Assembly (NCBI RefSeq): GCF_001425005.1 | Contig: NZ_LMDB01000004.1 | Coordinates: 62,001 to 126,000, forward strand | Source of the DNA: Duganella sp. Root336D2 | GTDB lineage: Bacteria > Pseudomonadota > Gammaproteobacteria > Burkholderiales > Burkholderiaceae_D | Reading direction: 5' to 3' | DNA: 64,000 bases | In this document: piece after piece, positions 39,960-48,726 of the stretch | How positions within the stretch are numbered: position 1 is the stretch's first letter | How the letters are laid out: each line of letters starts with the position of its first letter | Translations under genes and position numbers: made by a program | The notes under the pieces: model-generated | Told to the model about the DNA's origin: nothing | What the model saw: only the letters and a program-made list of their open reading frames with translations | Database searches by the model: none

Positions 39960-40836
39960 CGACCGCGCCCTCAGCTTTGCCTGCGGCGGCGACACCCTGG
40001 TCGGCATCCTCAGCCCGGCGGCCGGCCCCGCCGCGCGCGGCGTGCTGGTGATTGTCGGCGGTCCGCAATACCGCGCCGGCAGCCATCGCCAGTTCACCCT
40101 GCTGGCGCGCGCACTGGCCGCGCGCGGCATCCCGGTGCTGCGCTTCGATTACCGCGGCCTGGGCGACAGCGCGGGCGCGGCGCGCGGCTTCGAACAGGTG
40201 GAAGAGGATATCGGCGCCGCCATCGACGCCTTCCAGGCCGCGCTGCCGGGCTTGCGCGAGGTAGTGCTGTGGGGCTTGTGCGACGGCGCCGCCGCTGCCC
40301 TGTTTTACGGCCACCGCGATGCGCGCGTGGCCGGCCTGGTGCTGCTCAATCCCTGGGCCCGCACCGCTGCCGGCCTGGCGCGCAGCACCCTCAAGCACTA
40401 CTACTGGCAGCGCCTGCGCGAGCCGGAGCTGTGGCGCAAGCTGTTCAGCGGCCGCTTTGCCGCCCGGGCCGCGCTGCACTCCATGCTCGGCCTGCTTGGC
40501 GCGGCGCGCCGGCCCGCCGCGCCGGAGCAGCCGGCCGGGCCGGCAGCGGCCATCGCGCGCGACGGCAGCGCGCCGCCCCTGAGTGCCGACTTGCCGGCGC
40601 GCCTGCTGGAGGCGATGCAACGCTTCCAGGGCCGCGTCCTGTTCATTTTCAGTGGCGCCGACCTGACGGCGCAGGAGTTCCTCGACATGACCAAGGCTTC
40701 GCGCCGCTGGCAGCAAGCGCTGGCGGCCCCCGCCGTGCAGCAGCACACCCTGGCCGGCGCCGACCACACTTTCTCCACCCGTGCCTGGCGCGACCAGGTG
40801 GCCGACTGGACTGCGCAATGGGTGCTGGCATGGTGA
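39952..40836 (+). CDS. Alpha/beta-hydrolase 1, exosortase A system-associated
   Basis: This 294-residue alpha/beta-hydrolase resembles TIGR03100. After VIVGGPQYRAGSHRQF (34-49) and RFDYRGLGDS, the nucleophile elbow is WGLCDGAAA (107-115), with Cys110 as nucleophile, as in dienelactone hydrolases. FSGADL supplies the acid and GADHTFS (near 272) the His. It is therefore probably active, as a thioesterase, esterase or acyltransferase on an ACP-bound acyl chain (inference). Its start overlaps hydrolase 2 and its end overlaps the glycosyltransferase by 7 bases. Confidence 0.9.
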   Translation: MPDDRALSFACGGDTLVGILSPAAGPAARGVLVIVGGPQYRAGSHRQFTLLARALAARGIPVLRFDYRGLGDSAGAARGFEQVEEDIGAAIDAFQAALPGLREVVLWGLCDGAAAALFYGHRDARVAGLVLLNPWARTAAGLARSTLKHYYWQRLREPELWRKLFSGRFAARAALHSMLGLLGAARRPAAPEQPAGPAAAIARDGSAPPLSADLPARLLEAMQRFQGRVLFIFSGADLTAQEFLDMTKASRRWQQALAAPAVQQHTLAGADHTFSTRAWRDQVADWTAQWVLAW

Positions 40837-42122
40837 AGCGCGTACTGATGGTGGCCTTCCATTTCCCGCCGCTGCGCGGCAGCAGCGGCATCCAGCGCAC
40901 GCTGAAGTTCGCGCAATACCTGCCGGCCCTGGGCTGGCAGCCGCTGGTACTGTCGGCGCATCCGCGCGCCTACGCCAACCAGGGCCCGGACCAGCTGGCG
41001 GAAATCCCGCCGGAAGCGGTGGTCAAGCGCGCCTTTGCCATCGATTCCGGGCGCCACCTGGCCTGGCGCGGCCGCTACCTCGGCTTCATGGCCTGGCCCG
41101 ACCGCTTTGTCGGCTGGTGCCTGGGCGCCGTGCCGGCCGGGCTGGCGCTGGTGCGCCAATACCGCCCGCAAGTGCTGTGGAGCACGTACCCGATTGCCAG
41201 CGCCACCCTGATCGGCCTGCTGCTGCACAAGCTGACGCGCCTGCCGTGGGTACTCGACTTGCGCGACCCGATGACCGACACCAATTACCCGCGCGACCCG
41301 AAGGTGCGCGCGCTGTGGCGCTGGATCGAACGCAAGGCCGTGCACAACGCGGCGCTGGTGGTATGCAATACGCCCAGCGCGGTGGTGACCTATACCACGC
41401 GCTATCCGCATCTGCCGCGCAGCCGCTTTGCCATGCTGGAAAACGGTTACGACGAAGAGAATTTCCGCAACGCCGGCGCCCAGGCAGCGCGCGCCGCGCG
41501 CGCGCCCGGCCAGCCCTTCACCCTGGTGCACAGCGGCATCATCTACCCGTCCGAACGCGACCCGGTGCCGCTGCTGCGCGCCCTGGCCGAACTCAAGGCT
41601 GCCGGCCTGATCGATGCCGCCCAGCTGCACATCGTGCTGCGCGCCACGGCCCACGACGACTACGTCAGCGCGCTGCTGGCCGAACACGGGATCAGCGACC
41701 TGGTCAGCCTGGCGCCGCATGTGCCCTACCAGGCGGCGCTGGCGGAAATGCTGGCGGCCGACGGCTTGCTGGTGCTGCAGGCCAGCAACTGCAACCACCA
41801 GATCCCGGCCAAGCTGTACGAATACCTGCGCGCCGGGCGGCCGATCCTGGCCCTGACCGATGCTGCCGGCGACACCGCCGCCACCTTGCGCGCAGCCGGG
41901 GTCGACACCATTGCCCCGCTCGACGATAGCGCCGGCATCCGGCACGGCTTGCTGCACTTCCTGCAGCTGGCACGCGCCGGCCGCGCGCCGCTGCCGGCGC
42001 CGGCCGCCGTGGCTGCCGCGTCGCGCCAGGCGCGCACCATCGAACTGGCACGCATGCTGGACAGCTTGCTGCCCCAATCGCAGGCCCTGCCGGCTCCGGC
42101 CGGCACCACGGAGGAAGTATGA
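40830..42122 (+). CDS. Glycosyltransferase family 4-like protein
   Basis: This 430-residue GT-B glycosyltransferase starts VKRVLMVAFHFPPLRGSSGIQRT, with the GSSGIQR loop of the acceptor domain. LENGYDEENF leads into the donor domain, and QIPAKLYEYLRAGRPILALTD supplies the E-containing donor motif. The ATG at 40830 overlaps the hydrolase stop (ATGGTGA) and is preceded by GGGTG. It is one of three glycosyltransferases acting on the repeat unit, coupled by ATGA to the TPR protein. Specificity unknown. Confidence 0.9.
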   Translation: MVKRVLMVAFHFPPLRGSSGIQRTLKFAQYLPALGWQPLVLSAHPRAYANQGPDQLAEIPPEAVVKRAFAIDSGRHLAWRGRYLGFMAWPDRFVGWCLGAVPAGLALVRQYRPQVLWSTYPIASATLIGLLLHKLTRLPWVLDLRDPMTDTNYPRDPKVRALWRWIERKAVHNAALVVCNTPSAVVTYTTRYPHLPRSRFAMLENGYDEENFRNAGAQAARAARAPGQPFTLVHSGIIYPSERDPVPLLRALAELKAAGLIDAAQLHIVLRATAHDDYVSALLAEHGISDLVSLAPHVPYQAALAEMLAADGLLVLQASNCNHQIPAKLYEYLRAGRPILALTDAAGDTAATLRAAGVDTIAPLDDSAGIRHGLLHFLQLARAGRAPLPAPAAVAAASRQARTIELARMLDSLLPQSQALPAPAGTTEEV

Positions 42123-42868
42123 AAACCCGGTTCCTGGCGCTGGCCGCCATGCTGTACGCCGTTGCCGTGCCCGGCAGCGCCCGCATGTATTGCGGCGACA
42201 CCTCGATCAACCAGCACGACTTCCGCACCGTGCCGGACTATTTCCTGAAACTGGTGCACTCGCGCCACTTCACCGACGACATCGAGCAGGGCATCCGCGG
42301 CGAATCCGGTACCCTGGGCGGCGACCTGGAGTACACGCTGGTCCACATCCCGAACCATCCGCGCGCGCTGAACACGGCCTTGCGCCTGGCGCCGCGCACC
42401 CCGAGCGGCGTGCTGGAAGGGGCCAAGCTGCCCATCGAATGCTATTTCGAGCGCGCGGTACGCTTCTATCCCGACGACAGCAACGCCTGGCTGATGTATG
42501 CGCGCTTCGCCTATGCCAAGGGGCGCCAGGGGCAGGCGCTGGATATGCTGCAGAAGGGGCTGGAAATTTCCCCCGAGGACCCGGCCATCAACTACAACAT
42601 CGGCCTGATCTATGCCAAGCAGAAGAAGTTCGAGCAGGCCCTGCCCTATGCCCAGAAGGCCTACGCGCTGCAGTTCCCGCTGCCGGCGTTGAAGCAAACC
42701 CTGGTCAAGGCCGGCAAGTGGGTGGAGCCGCCGCCGCTGCCGGAAGAAAAAGCGGAAGAAAAAGCGGAAGAAAAGACTGACGAGGAAAGCAAGGCGGAAG
42801 CCCGGCGCGAGGACAAGCCTGGCGAGGGCGCCGCCCCCGCCGCCTCGGCGCCACCAGCCAAGCCATGA
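42119..42868 (+). CDS. Secreted TPR protein with acidic C-terminal repeats
   Basis: This 249-residue protein has a signal peptide (MKTRFLALAAMLYAVAVPGS). The mature part has MYCGDTSINQHDFRTVPDYF and two or three TPR helices (NAWLMYARFAYAKGRQGQALDML, NYNIGLIYAKQKKFEQALPY). The C-terminus (about 208-249) is low-complexity, with a 12-base DNA unit repeated from 42742 coding EEKAEEKAEEK. It lies between a glycosyltransferase and a polymerase-like membrane protein, so a periplasmic scaffolding role is likely. I do not recognise a named family. Confidence 0.85.
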   Translation: MKTRFLALAAMLYAVAVPGSARMYCGDTSINQHDFRTVPDYFLKLVHSRHFTDDIEQGIRGESGTLGGDLEYTLVHIPNHPRALNTALRLAPRTPSGVLEGAKLPIECYFERAVRFYPDDSNAWLMYARFAYAKGRQGQALDMLQKGLEISPEDPAINYNIGLIYAKQKKFEQALPYAQKAYALQFPLPALKQTLVKAGKWVEPPPLPEEKAEEKAEEKTDEESKAEARREDKPGEGAAPAASAPPAKP

Positions 42869-45294
42869 TGCGGCTGCTGTGGCGGCGCGGCGCCGCCCTC
42901 GCCGCCCTGCTGCTGCTGATGGCGGCTGCCAGCGTGTATCCGGCGCCGCGCCTGCCGCTGGCCATCCTGCTCAGCGGCTACATGGCGCTGCTGCTGTGGC
43001 GTCCGCAAGCCTGGCTGCTGGCCGTGCCGGCCCTGCTGCCGGTACTGGACTTTGCGCCGTGGACCGGCTGGTTTTTCCTGGAAGAGCTGGACTTGCTGCT
43101 GCTGGCCACCTGCGCCGCCGGCTACTGGGCCGTGGGGCGCGAGGCGGCGCCCACCAGGCTGCCCGGCCTGGCCCGCTTCGCGCTGGGCCTGTTCGTGCTG
43201 TGCTACCTGGTGGCGGCCTGGCGCGGCGTGATGCCGCTGGCGCCGCTCGACGCCAACTCCTTTGCCAACTACACCAGCCCGTATAACGGCTTGCGCGTGC
43301 TGAAAGGGGTGCTGTGGCCGCTGCTGCTGCTGCCGCTGCTGCGCGCCACCGCGGGCGAGCAGGGCGGCAACCTGCAGCGCCTGCTGGTGCCGGGCATGCT
43401 GCTGGGCCTGGCCGCCTGCAGCCTGGCCGTGGTGTGGGAGCGCATGGCCTTCCCCGGCCTGTTCAATTTTTCCAGCGATTATCGCCCGACAGCGCCGTTT
43501 TCCGCCATGCATACCGGCGGCGCCGCGCTCGATGCCTACCTGGCGATGGCCTTTCCCTTTGTCACGCTGTGGCTGGTCAACCACCCGCCGCCGCGCCGCC
43601 TGGCGCTCGGCCTGGCGGCACTGGGCCTGGGCCTGTTTGCCGGCCTGACCACCTTTTCGCGCGACATCTACCTGGCCTATACCGCGGCCGGCGCGGTGAT
43701 CGTGGTGCTGGGTTCGGCCCACCATTTGCGCGGCGGCACCCTGTCGGCGCGCCGCATGGCCGCGGCGCTGCTGCTGCTGTTACTGAGCTACTGGGTCCTG
43801 AGCCAGGTGTTTGTGCATGGCGGCTACCGCGGCCTGGGCGCTGCGCTGGGCTTGCTCGCCACTGCCCTGCTGCTGGGCGGCGCCGCGCCGCGCCTGCCCC
43901 GGCCCCCTGCCGCTGCCGGCCTGGCCCTGCTGCTGCTGCTGCTGGTGGGGCTGGTTGGCATGCTCGGCGCGGCCAGCCCGATCGCCAAAGGACCCTACCT
44001 GGCTTACGCCATCGCCCTGCTGTGCGCGGCGGGCGGCGCGGCGCTGCTGGCGGCCGCGCCGGCGCCGCAGCGGCGCTGGGGCGTGCTGCTGCTGGCGGCG
44101 GCGCTGCCGGCACAGGCGCTGGCGGCGGCCCTGGTGGCGCGCCACTACGGCGGCAACCTTGCGCTGCCGGGCATGGCGCTGGCGATCCTGCTGGCCCTGG
44201 CCATCGGCGCCGGCCGCCTGCTGCCGCAGCCGCCCTGGAAACTCGAGCGTGGCACCCTTACCGTGGCCTTCTTCAGCGCCATCGTGTTTGCCGCCCTGAT
44301 CCCGATTTCCAGCAGCTACTACACCGGCAGCCGCTTCGCCACGGTCGGCAACGACCTCACGGTGCGCGTGACGCACTGGAGCGATGCGCTGGACATGATG
44401 GACGGCACGGCCATGGCAACCGCGTTCGGCCAGGGCCTGGGCCGCTTCCCGATCGCCTACATGTGGCACAACACGCAAGGCGAAGTACCGGGCACCTTCA
44501 GCTATGCCGACGAGCCGGGCAACCGCTACCTGCTGCTGGGGGCGGCCCAGTATGCACGCGGCTGGGGCGAGGTGCTGCGCATGCTGCAGCACGTCGATGT
44601 GCAGCCCGGCAAGCAGTACCGCTTCCGGCTCGACATCCGGCGCAAGAGCGCGGACGCGCTGCCGGTGGCCATGGTGTGCCAGCGCTGGCTGATCTACCCG
44701 CAGGATTGCAGCGTGGTCAAATGGCAGGCCGCGCCGCTGGTTGAGGGCTGGCAAACCGTGCAGGGCGAACTGCCGCTGCGCGGCGCGCGCGGCAGCTGGG
44801 GCGCGCCGCTGGTGCTCGAACTGTACAACCGCTCGCACAAGGCGCCGCTCGAGGTCGACAACGTGAGCCTGGTGGAAGCCGGCAGCGAACGTGAACTGAT
44901 ACGCAACGGCAGCTTCAGCGGCGGCCATGATTTCTGGTTCTTCAGCAGCGACCGCAACCACATGCCCTGGCACGTGAAGAATTTCGCGGTCAACCAGGTG
45001 TTCGAACTGGGCTGGGTGGGCGCGCTGGCCACCGCCTTCCTGCTGCTGGCCCTGGGCGGGCGCATGGTGGCGCGCGGCCTGGCCGGCGACAGCTATGCCA
45101 CTGTCAGCCTGGCGGCGCTGACCGGCTGCATGATGGTAGGGCTGTTCGATTCCATCACCGACGTGCCGCGCCTGACCATTGTGTTCCTGCTGATTGCGCT
45201 GGCCGGCAGCCTGAAGCCGGCACGCAAGCGCATCAAGCTGCGCCGCCGGCGCCCGGAAGCCGAAGCGGAGGAGGCCGGCGCCGTCTCGACCTGA
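42865..45294 (+). CDS. Polytopic membrane protein, O-antigen ligase/polymerase-like
   Basis: This 809-residue protein has about 14 transmembrane helices in its first about 490 residues. A soluble domain (about 495-700) follows that looks like a carbohydrate-binding fold (PGKQYRFRLDIRRKS and SLVEAGSERELIRNGSFSGG), and then a final helix pair. The periplasmic loop with NFSSDYRPTAPFSAMHTGGA (about 200) and the later TFSRDIYLAYTA resemble the substrate loop of Wzy/WaaL-type O-antigen ligases. It probably polymerises or transfers the XrtA-locus polysaccharide. Its end and the PrsR end converge with only 4 bases between them. Confidence 0.8.
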   Translation: MMRLLWRRGAALAALLLLMAAASVYPAPRLPLAILLSGYMALLLWRPQAWLLAVPALLPVLDFAPWTGWFFLEELDLLLLATCAAGYWAVGREAAPTRLPGLARFALGLFVLCYLVAAWRGVMPLAPLDANSFANYTSPYNGLRVLKGVLWPLLLLPLLRATAGEQGGNLQRLLVPGMLLGLAACSLAVVWERMAFPGLFNFSSDYRPTAPFSAMHTGGAALDAYLAMAFPFVTLWLVNHPPPRRLALGLAALGLGLFAGLTTFSRDIYLAYTAAGAVIVVLGSAHHLRGGTLSARRMAAALLLLLLSYWVLSQVFVHGGYRGLGAALGLLATALLLGGAAPRLPRPPAAAGLALLLLLLVGLVGMLGAASPIAKGPYLAYAIALLCAAGGAALLAAAPAPQRRWGVLLLAAALPAQALAAALVARHYGGNLALPGMALAILLALAIGAGRLLPQPPWKLERGTLTVAFFSAIVFAALIPISSSYYTGSRFATVGNDLTVRVTHWSDALDMMDGTAMATAFGQGLGRFPIAYMWHNTQGEVPGTFSYADEPGNRYLLLGAAQYARGWGEVLRMLQHVDVQPGKQYRFRLDIRRKSADALPVAMVCQRWLIYPQDCSVVKWQAAPLVEGWQTVQGELPLRGARGSWGAPLVLELYNRSHKAPLEVDNVSLVEAGSERELIRNGSFSGGHDFWFFSSDRNHMPWHVKNFAVNQVFELGWVGALATAFLLLALGGRMVARGLAGDSYATVSLAALTGCMMVGLFDSITDVPRLTIVFLLIALAGSLKPARKRIKLRRRRPEAEAEEAGAVST

Positions 45295-45298
45295 AGGC

Positions 45299-46657
45299 TC
45301 AGCTGGCCTTGATGGCGTGCCGCTCCAGCAGGTCGTACAGCGTCGGGCGCGACACGCCCAGCAGTTCCGAAGCCTTGACGATATTGCCCTCGACGCGGGC
45401 CAGGGCGCGGATGATGGCGCGGTACTCGGCTTCGTCGCGCACCTGGCGCAGGTTGAACGGCTCTTCTTCCACCGGCGCGCCGGACAGGCCCAGGTCGTCG
45501 GCCGTGATGGCCGGGCCGTCGGCCATGATGATGGCGCGCTTGATGCAGTTTTCCATTTCCCGCACATTGCCCGGCCAGTCGTGGTGCGCGATCTGCGCCA
45601 GCGCATCGGGTGAAAAGTGCAGGTTGGCGCGGCCTTCCTGGGCGCAGAAGCGGTTCTTGAAGTGCTGCGCCAGCAGCACCGAGTCGCCGTCGCGTTCGCG
45701 CAGCGGCGGGATGGTCAGCACGATTTCCGACAGGCGGTAATACAGGTCTTCGCGGAAGCGGCCGGCTTTCACCAGCTCTTTCAGGTTCTGGTGGGTGGCG
45801 CAGACGATGCGCACGTCGACCGGGATTTCCTCATGGCCGCCAACGCGTTCGATCACGCGCTCCTGCAGGAAGCGCAGCAGCTTGGCTTGCAGCGGCATCG
45901 GCAGGTCGCCCACCTCGTCCAGGAAGAAGGTGCCGCCATTGGCCGCTTCCACCTTGCCCTTGGTCTGCTTGACGGCGCCGGTGAAGGCGCCTTTCTCGTA
46001 GCCGAACAGCTCGGACTCGAGCAGGGTTTCCGGAATCGCGGCGCAGTTGATCGCCATGAAGCGTTCCTTGGCGCGCGGGCTGCCCTGGTGCAGGGCGCGC
46101 GCGATCACTTCCTTGCCGGTGCCGGACTCGCCCAGCACCATGGTGGTGGCGGTGCTGGGCGCCACCTTCTCGACCTGGCGGCAGACCTTCTGCATGCCCG
46201 GGTCGCGCGAAATGATGCCCGACAGCGGGCTGTCGGCGCTGCTTTGCTGCATGCGGCGGTTTTCCTGCTGCAGCCCGTGCAGCACGAAGGCGCGCCGGAT
46301 CACCAGCGCCAGCAATTCCGGCTCGCACGGCTTCTGGTGGAAGTCGTAGGCGCCCATGGCAATGGCCTGCACCGCGTGCGAGCGGTCCTGGTTGCCGGTC
46401 AACACGATGACCTTGGTGTCCGGCGCCAGCGCCAGGATCTGCTGCAGCGTGGCCAGGCCCTCGGTGGCGCCATCCGGGTCGGGCGGCAGGCCGAGGTCCA
46501 TGGTGCAGACTGCCGGTTCGTGGCGCCGCAGCTGGGCCAGCGCGGCTTCGCGGTCGCCCGCTACCACCACGTCGTAGTCGTCGAAACTCCACTTGAGCTG
46601 CTTTTGCAGGCCGGGATCGTCTTCGATAATCAACAGCTTGGGTTTGCTCTGGCTCAC
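45299..46657 (-). CDS. prsR: PEP-CTERM-box response regulator PrsR (sigma-54 activator)
   Basis: This 452-residue NtrC-type activator has a receiver domain with Asp54 in CTMDLGLPPD and acidic DD12-13. The AAA+ domain has Walker A GESGTGKE (176-183), ELFGYEKGAFTGA (216-228, the sigma-54 contact loop) and FLDEVGDLP. The C-terminal Fis-type helix-turn-helix ends VEGNIVKASELLGVSRPTLYDLL. It is phosphorylated by PrsK, encoded 17 bases upstream. It matches TIGR02915 and is the expected activator of the two sigma-54 promoters at 14292 and 21584. Confidence 0.96.
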   Translation of the reverse strand: MSQSKPKLLIIEDDPGLQKQLKWSFDDYDVVVAGDREAALAQLRRHEPAVCTMDLGLPPDPDGATEGLATLQQILALAPDTKVIVLTGNQDRSHAVQAIAMGAYDFHQKPCEPELLALVIRRAFVLHGLQQENRRMQQSSADSPLSGIISRDPGMQKVCRQVEKVAPSTATTMVLGESGTGKEVIARALHQGSPRAKERFMAINCAAIPETLLESELFGYEKGAFTGAVKQTKGKVEAANGGTFFLDEVGDLPMPLQAKLLRFLQERVIERVGGHEEIPVDVRIVCATHQNLKELVKAGRFREDLYYRLSEIVLTIPPLRERDGDSVLLAQHFKNRFCAQEGRANLHFSPDALAQIAHHDWPGNVREMENCIKRAIIMADGPAITADDLGLSGAPVEEEPFNLRQVRDEAEYRAIIRALARVEGNIVKASELLGVSRPTLYDLLERHAIKAS

Positions 46658-46674
46658 AACGGGTCCTTGCGCCT

Positions 46675-48711
46675 TCAGGCGGCTTGTTCAATGGTTTGCT
46701 GGCGGTACAGCGGCAGGCTGACCGTGAATGTAGTGCCTTGCTCCGGCGCGCTGCGCACCTGCAGCGTTCCACCCAGCTGGTGGATGTATTCCCGGCTTTC
46801 GAAAGCGCCGATGCCCATGCCGGCCGACTTGGTCGAGTCGAACGGCTTGAACAGGCGCTCGCGGATGAAGTCTTCGCTCATGCCGCTGCCGGTGTCGCTG
46901 ACTTCCACCAGCACCCGTTCGCCGTCGCGCGCCAGGCGCACGCCGACCCTGCCGTCGCGCGGGGTGGCTTCGATCGCGTTCTGGATCAGGTGGCCCAGCA
47001 CGCGTTCCAGCCGCTCGCCTTCGGCCAGCACTTTCAGGCCGGCCTCGGCCAGCTGCAGCGAGGGCTTGGGCTCGAAGGCAGCCTTGAGCGTTACCGCCTG
47101 CGCCAGCAATTGGCCCAGGTCATGCGGCACGGCGCGTTCCGGCGAAGCAGTACGGCTGAGCTTTTGCAGCATCAGTTTCATTTTCTGCACCGACAAGGTG
47201 ACGGTCTCCATCATATCGCGTTGGAACTCCGGATTGTCGGCATGTTTTTCCGCATTGGCCGTCATCAGCGACAACTGCGCCACCAGGTTCTTCAAGTCGT
47301 GCACCACGAAGGTCGACAGGCGGTTGAAGGAGTCGAACTGGCGCGCCAGCATCAGGGCATTGTCGGCTTCCTGCTGCGTCAGGTAGGAGGCGGCCTGGGT
47401 GCCGGCAATTTTCAGCAGGTCCAGCACTTCCCAGTTCAGCTTGACCTCGCTGCGCGACGCCATCAGCACCACAAATCCGGCCAGCCGCCCCTGCAGCAGC
47501 AGCGGCAGCACCAGCCAGGCCTTGGGGAAGGCCAGCAGCCAGGCCGGCAGCGGCACTTGCGGGTCGTGCAACTCGTGCGTGCCCACGTCCACCAGCCACT
47601 GCTTGCTTTCCATCAATTGGCAAAACGCCGAATCGGCCGCTTCGCTCGCATGCTGGGCCTGCACATGCCAGGAGGCCAGCGGCTCGAAACGCTGTTCGCG
47701 CCGTATCCACAGCGCGCCGCCCTGGCTTTCCACCAGTTCGGCCAGGGCCGAGATGGTGCGTTCGCCCAGGTTGGGGCCGGTATCCGACAGGGTGCGGGTA
47801 AAGGCCAGCCACTCTTCGCGGTAGTCGTAGTTGTAGCGGTAGAAATGCTTGCTGATGAAAACTTTGAGCCAGGCGCGGAAGGATCCCGAGAACAGCACGC
47901 CCGCCAGCAGGAAGGTGGCGCCAAACAGGAAGGCCAGCTGCATCAGGCCGCCCCAGGAACCGCCGACGAAACGCAGGTAGTAGGCCGCCAGGCTCATGGC
48001 CAGCAGGTAGACCGCCGAACCGAGCAGGGCCGCGGAATGGAAGGCGACGCGGCGCGACACTGCCAGCTGGGCCGGCCAGGAAGCGCGCCGCAACAGCGAA
48101 ATCGCCAGCAGCGGCACGATCAGCGCATTGACCAGGCCGCGCGCCGCCCACAGTTCAGGGTCGAGTTCGCGCAGCAGCAGCATATCGCTGTACAGGTAAA
48201 AGTCGTAGGCAAACAGCGCACCCAGGCCGAGGCAGATGAACTTCATGGCCCAGCGTATCTGCACGCTGCGGTCGCGGTACAGCTGTTCCACCAGCAGCAT
48301 GCCCAGCACCGCCATGCCGAGGCGGCCGATGGCCAGCACATGGAAGGCCAGGCTTGGCGGCAGCTGCTGCGCCAGCAGGCTGGCCAGCAGCATGGCGCCA
48401 TACACCGCCAGGCTGGCCTGGAAGGTGCGCGCGGCGCGCTGCCACAGGCCCAGCATGGCCAGCAGCACGGCGGTCCAGGCCGCGTTGCGCAGCCACTCGG
48501 CGCCATGCAGCACCCACAGCGCCCACGGCACCACGGTGGCGCTGGCCATCACCGCGCCCCACAGCACTGTCAGCAGTGAAGCGGCGGCCAGCACGCGCTG
48601 GTGCGGACGCTGGTCCGGGCGCTGGCGCCAGCCGGTCAGGACCAGCACGCTAAATAACAGAAACGCCAGCGCAGCGCTGGCGTAACTGAAGGCGGTGATA
48701 CTGGTCGGCAT
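46675..48711 (-). CDS. prsK: PEP-CTERM system histidine kinase PrsK
   Basis: This 678-residue membrane sensor kinase has about nine transmembrane helices in the first about 280 residues. A GAF-like cytoplasmic domain (about 310-450) with the unusual YRYNYDYREEW lead-in follows, then the kinase core with the phospho-acceptor His471 in FVVHDLKNLVAQLSL. HLIQNAIEAT (N box), DTGSGMSEDF and KSAGMGIGAFESREY complete the ATP-binding domain. It matches TIGR02916. It lies between the sugar-transferase gene (15-base gap) and prsR and is probably co-transcribed with both. Confidence 0.95.
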   Translation of the reverse strand: MPTSITAFSYASAALAFLLFSVLVLTGWRQRPDQRPHQRVLAAASLLTVLWGAVMASATVVPWALWVLHGAEWLRNAAWTAVLLAMLGLWQRAARTFQASLAVYGAMLLASLLAQQLPPSLAFHVLAIGRLGMAVLGMLLVEQLYRDRSVQIRWAMKFICLGLGALFAYDFYLYSDMLLLRELDPELWAARGLVNALIVPLLAISLLRRASWPAQLAVSRRVAFHSAALLGSAVYLLAMSLAAYYLRFVGGSWGGLMQLAFLFGATFLLAGVLFSGSFRAWLKVFISKHFYRYNYDYREEWLAFTRTLSDTGPNLGERTISALAELVESQGGALWIRREQRFEPLASWHVQAQHASEAADSAFCQLMESKQWLVDVGTHELHDPQVPLPAWLLAFPKAWLVLPLLLQGRLAGFVVLMASRSEVKLNWEVLDLLKIAGTQAASYLTQQEADNALMLARQFDSFNRLSTFVVHDLKNLVAQLSLMTANAEKHADNPEFQRDMMETVTLSVQKMKLMLQKLSRTASPERAVPHDLGQLLAQAVTLKAAFEPKPSLQLAEAGLKVLAEGERLERVLGHLIQNAIEATPRDGRVGVRLARDGERVLVEVSDTGSGMSEDFIRERLFKPFDSTKSAGMGIGAFESREYIHQLGGTLQVRSAPEQGTTFTVSLPLYRQQTIEQAA

Positions 48712-48726
48712 CAGGACTCCATGTGC

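Noticed and set aside
36396..40130. A 1244-codon open frame on the minus strand
   Set aside because: It runs across several well-supported plus-strand genes (ATP-grasp fusion, ACP, hydrolases) and shows only Arg/Gln/Gly-rich sequence.
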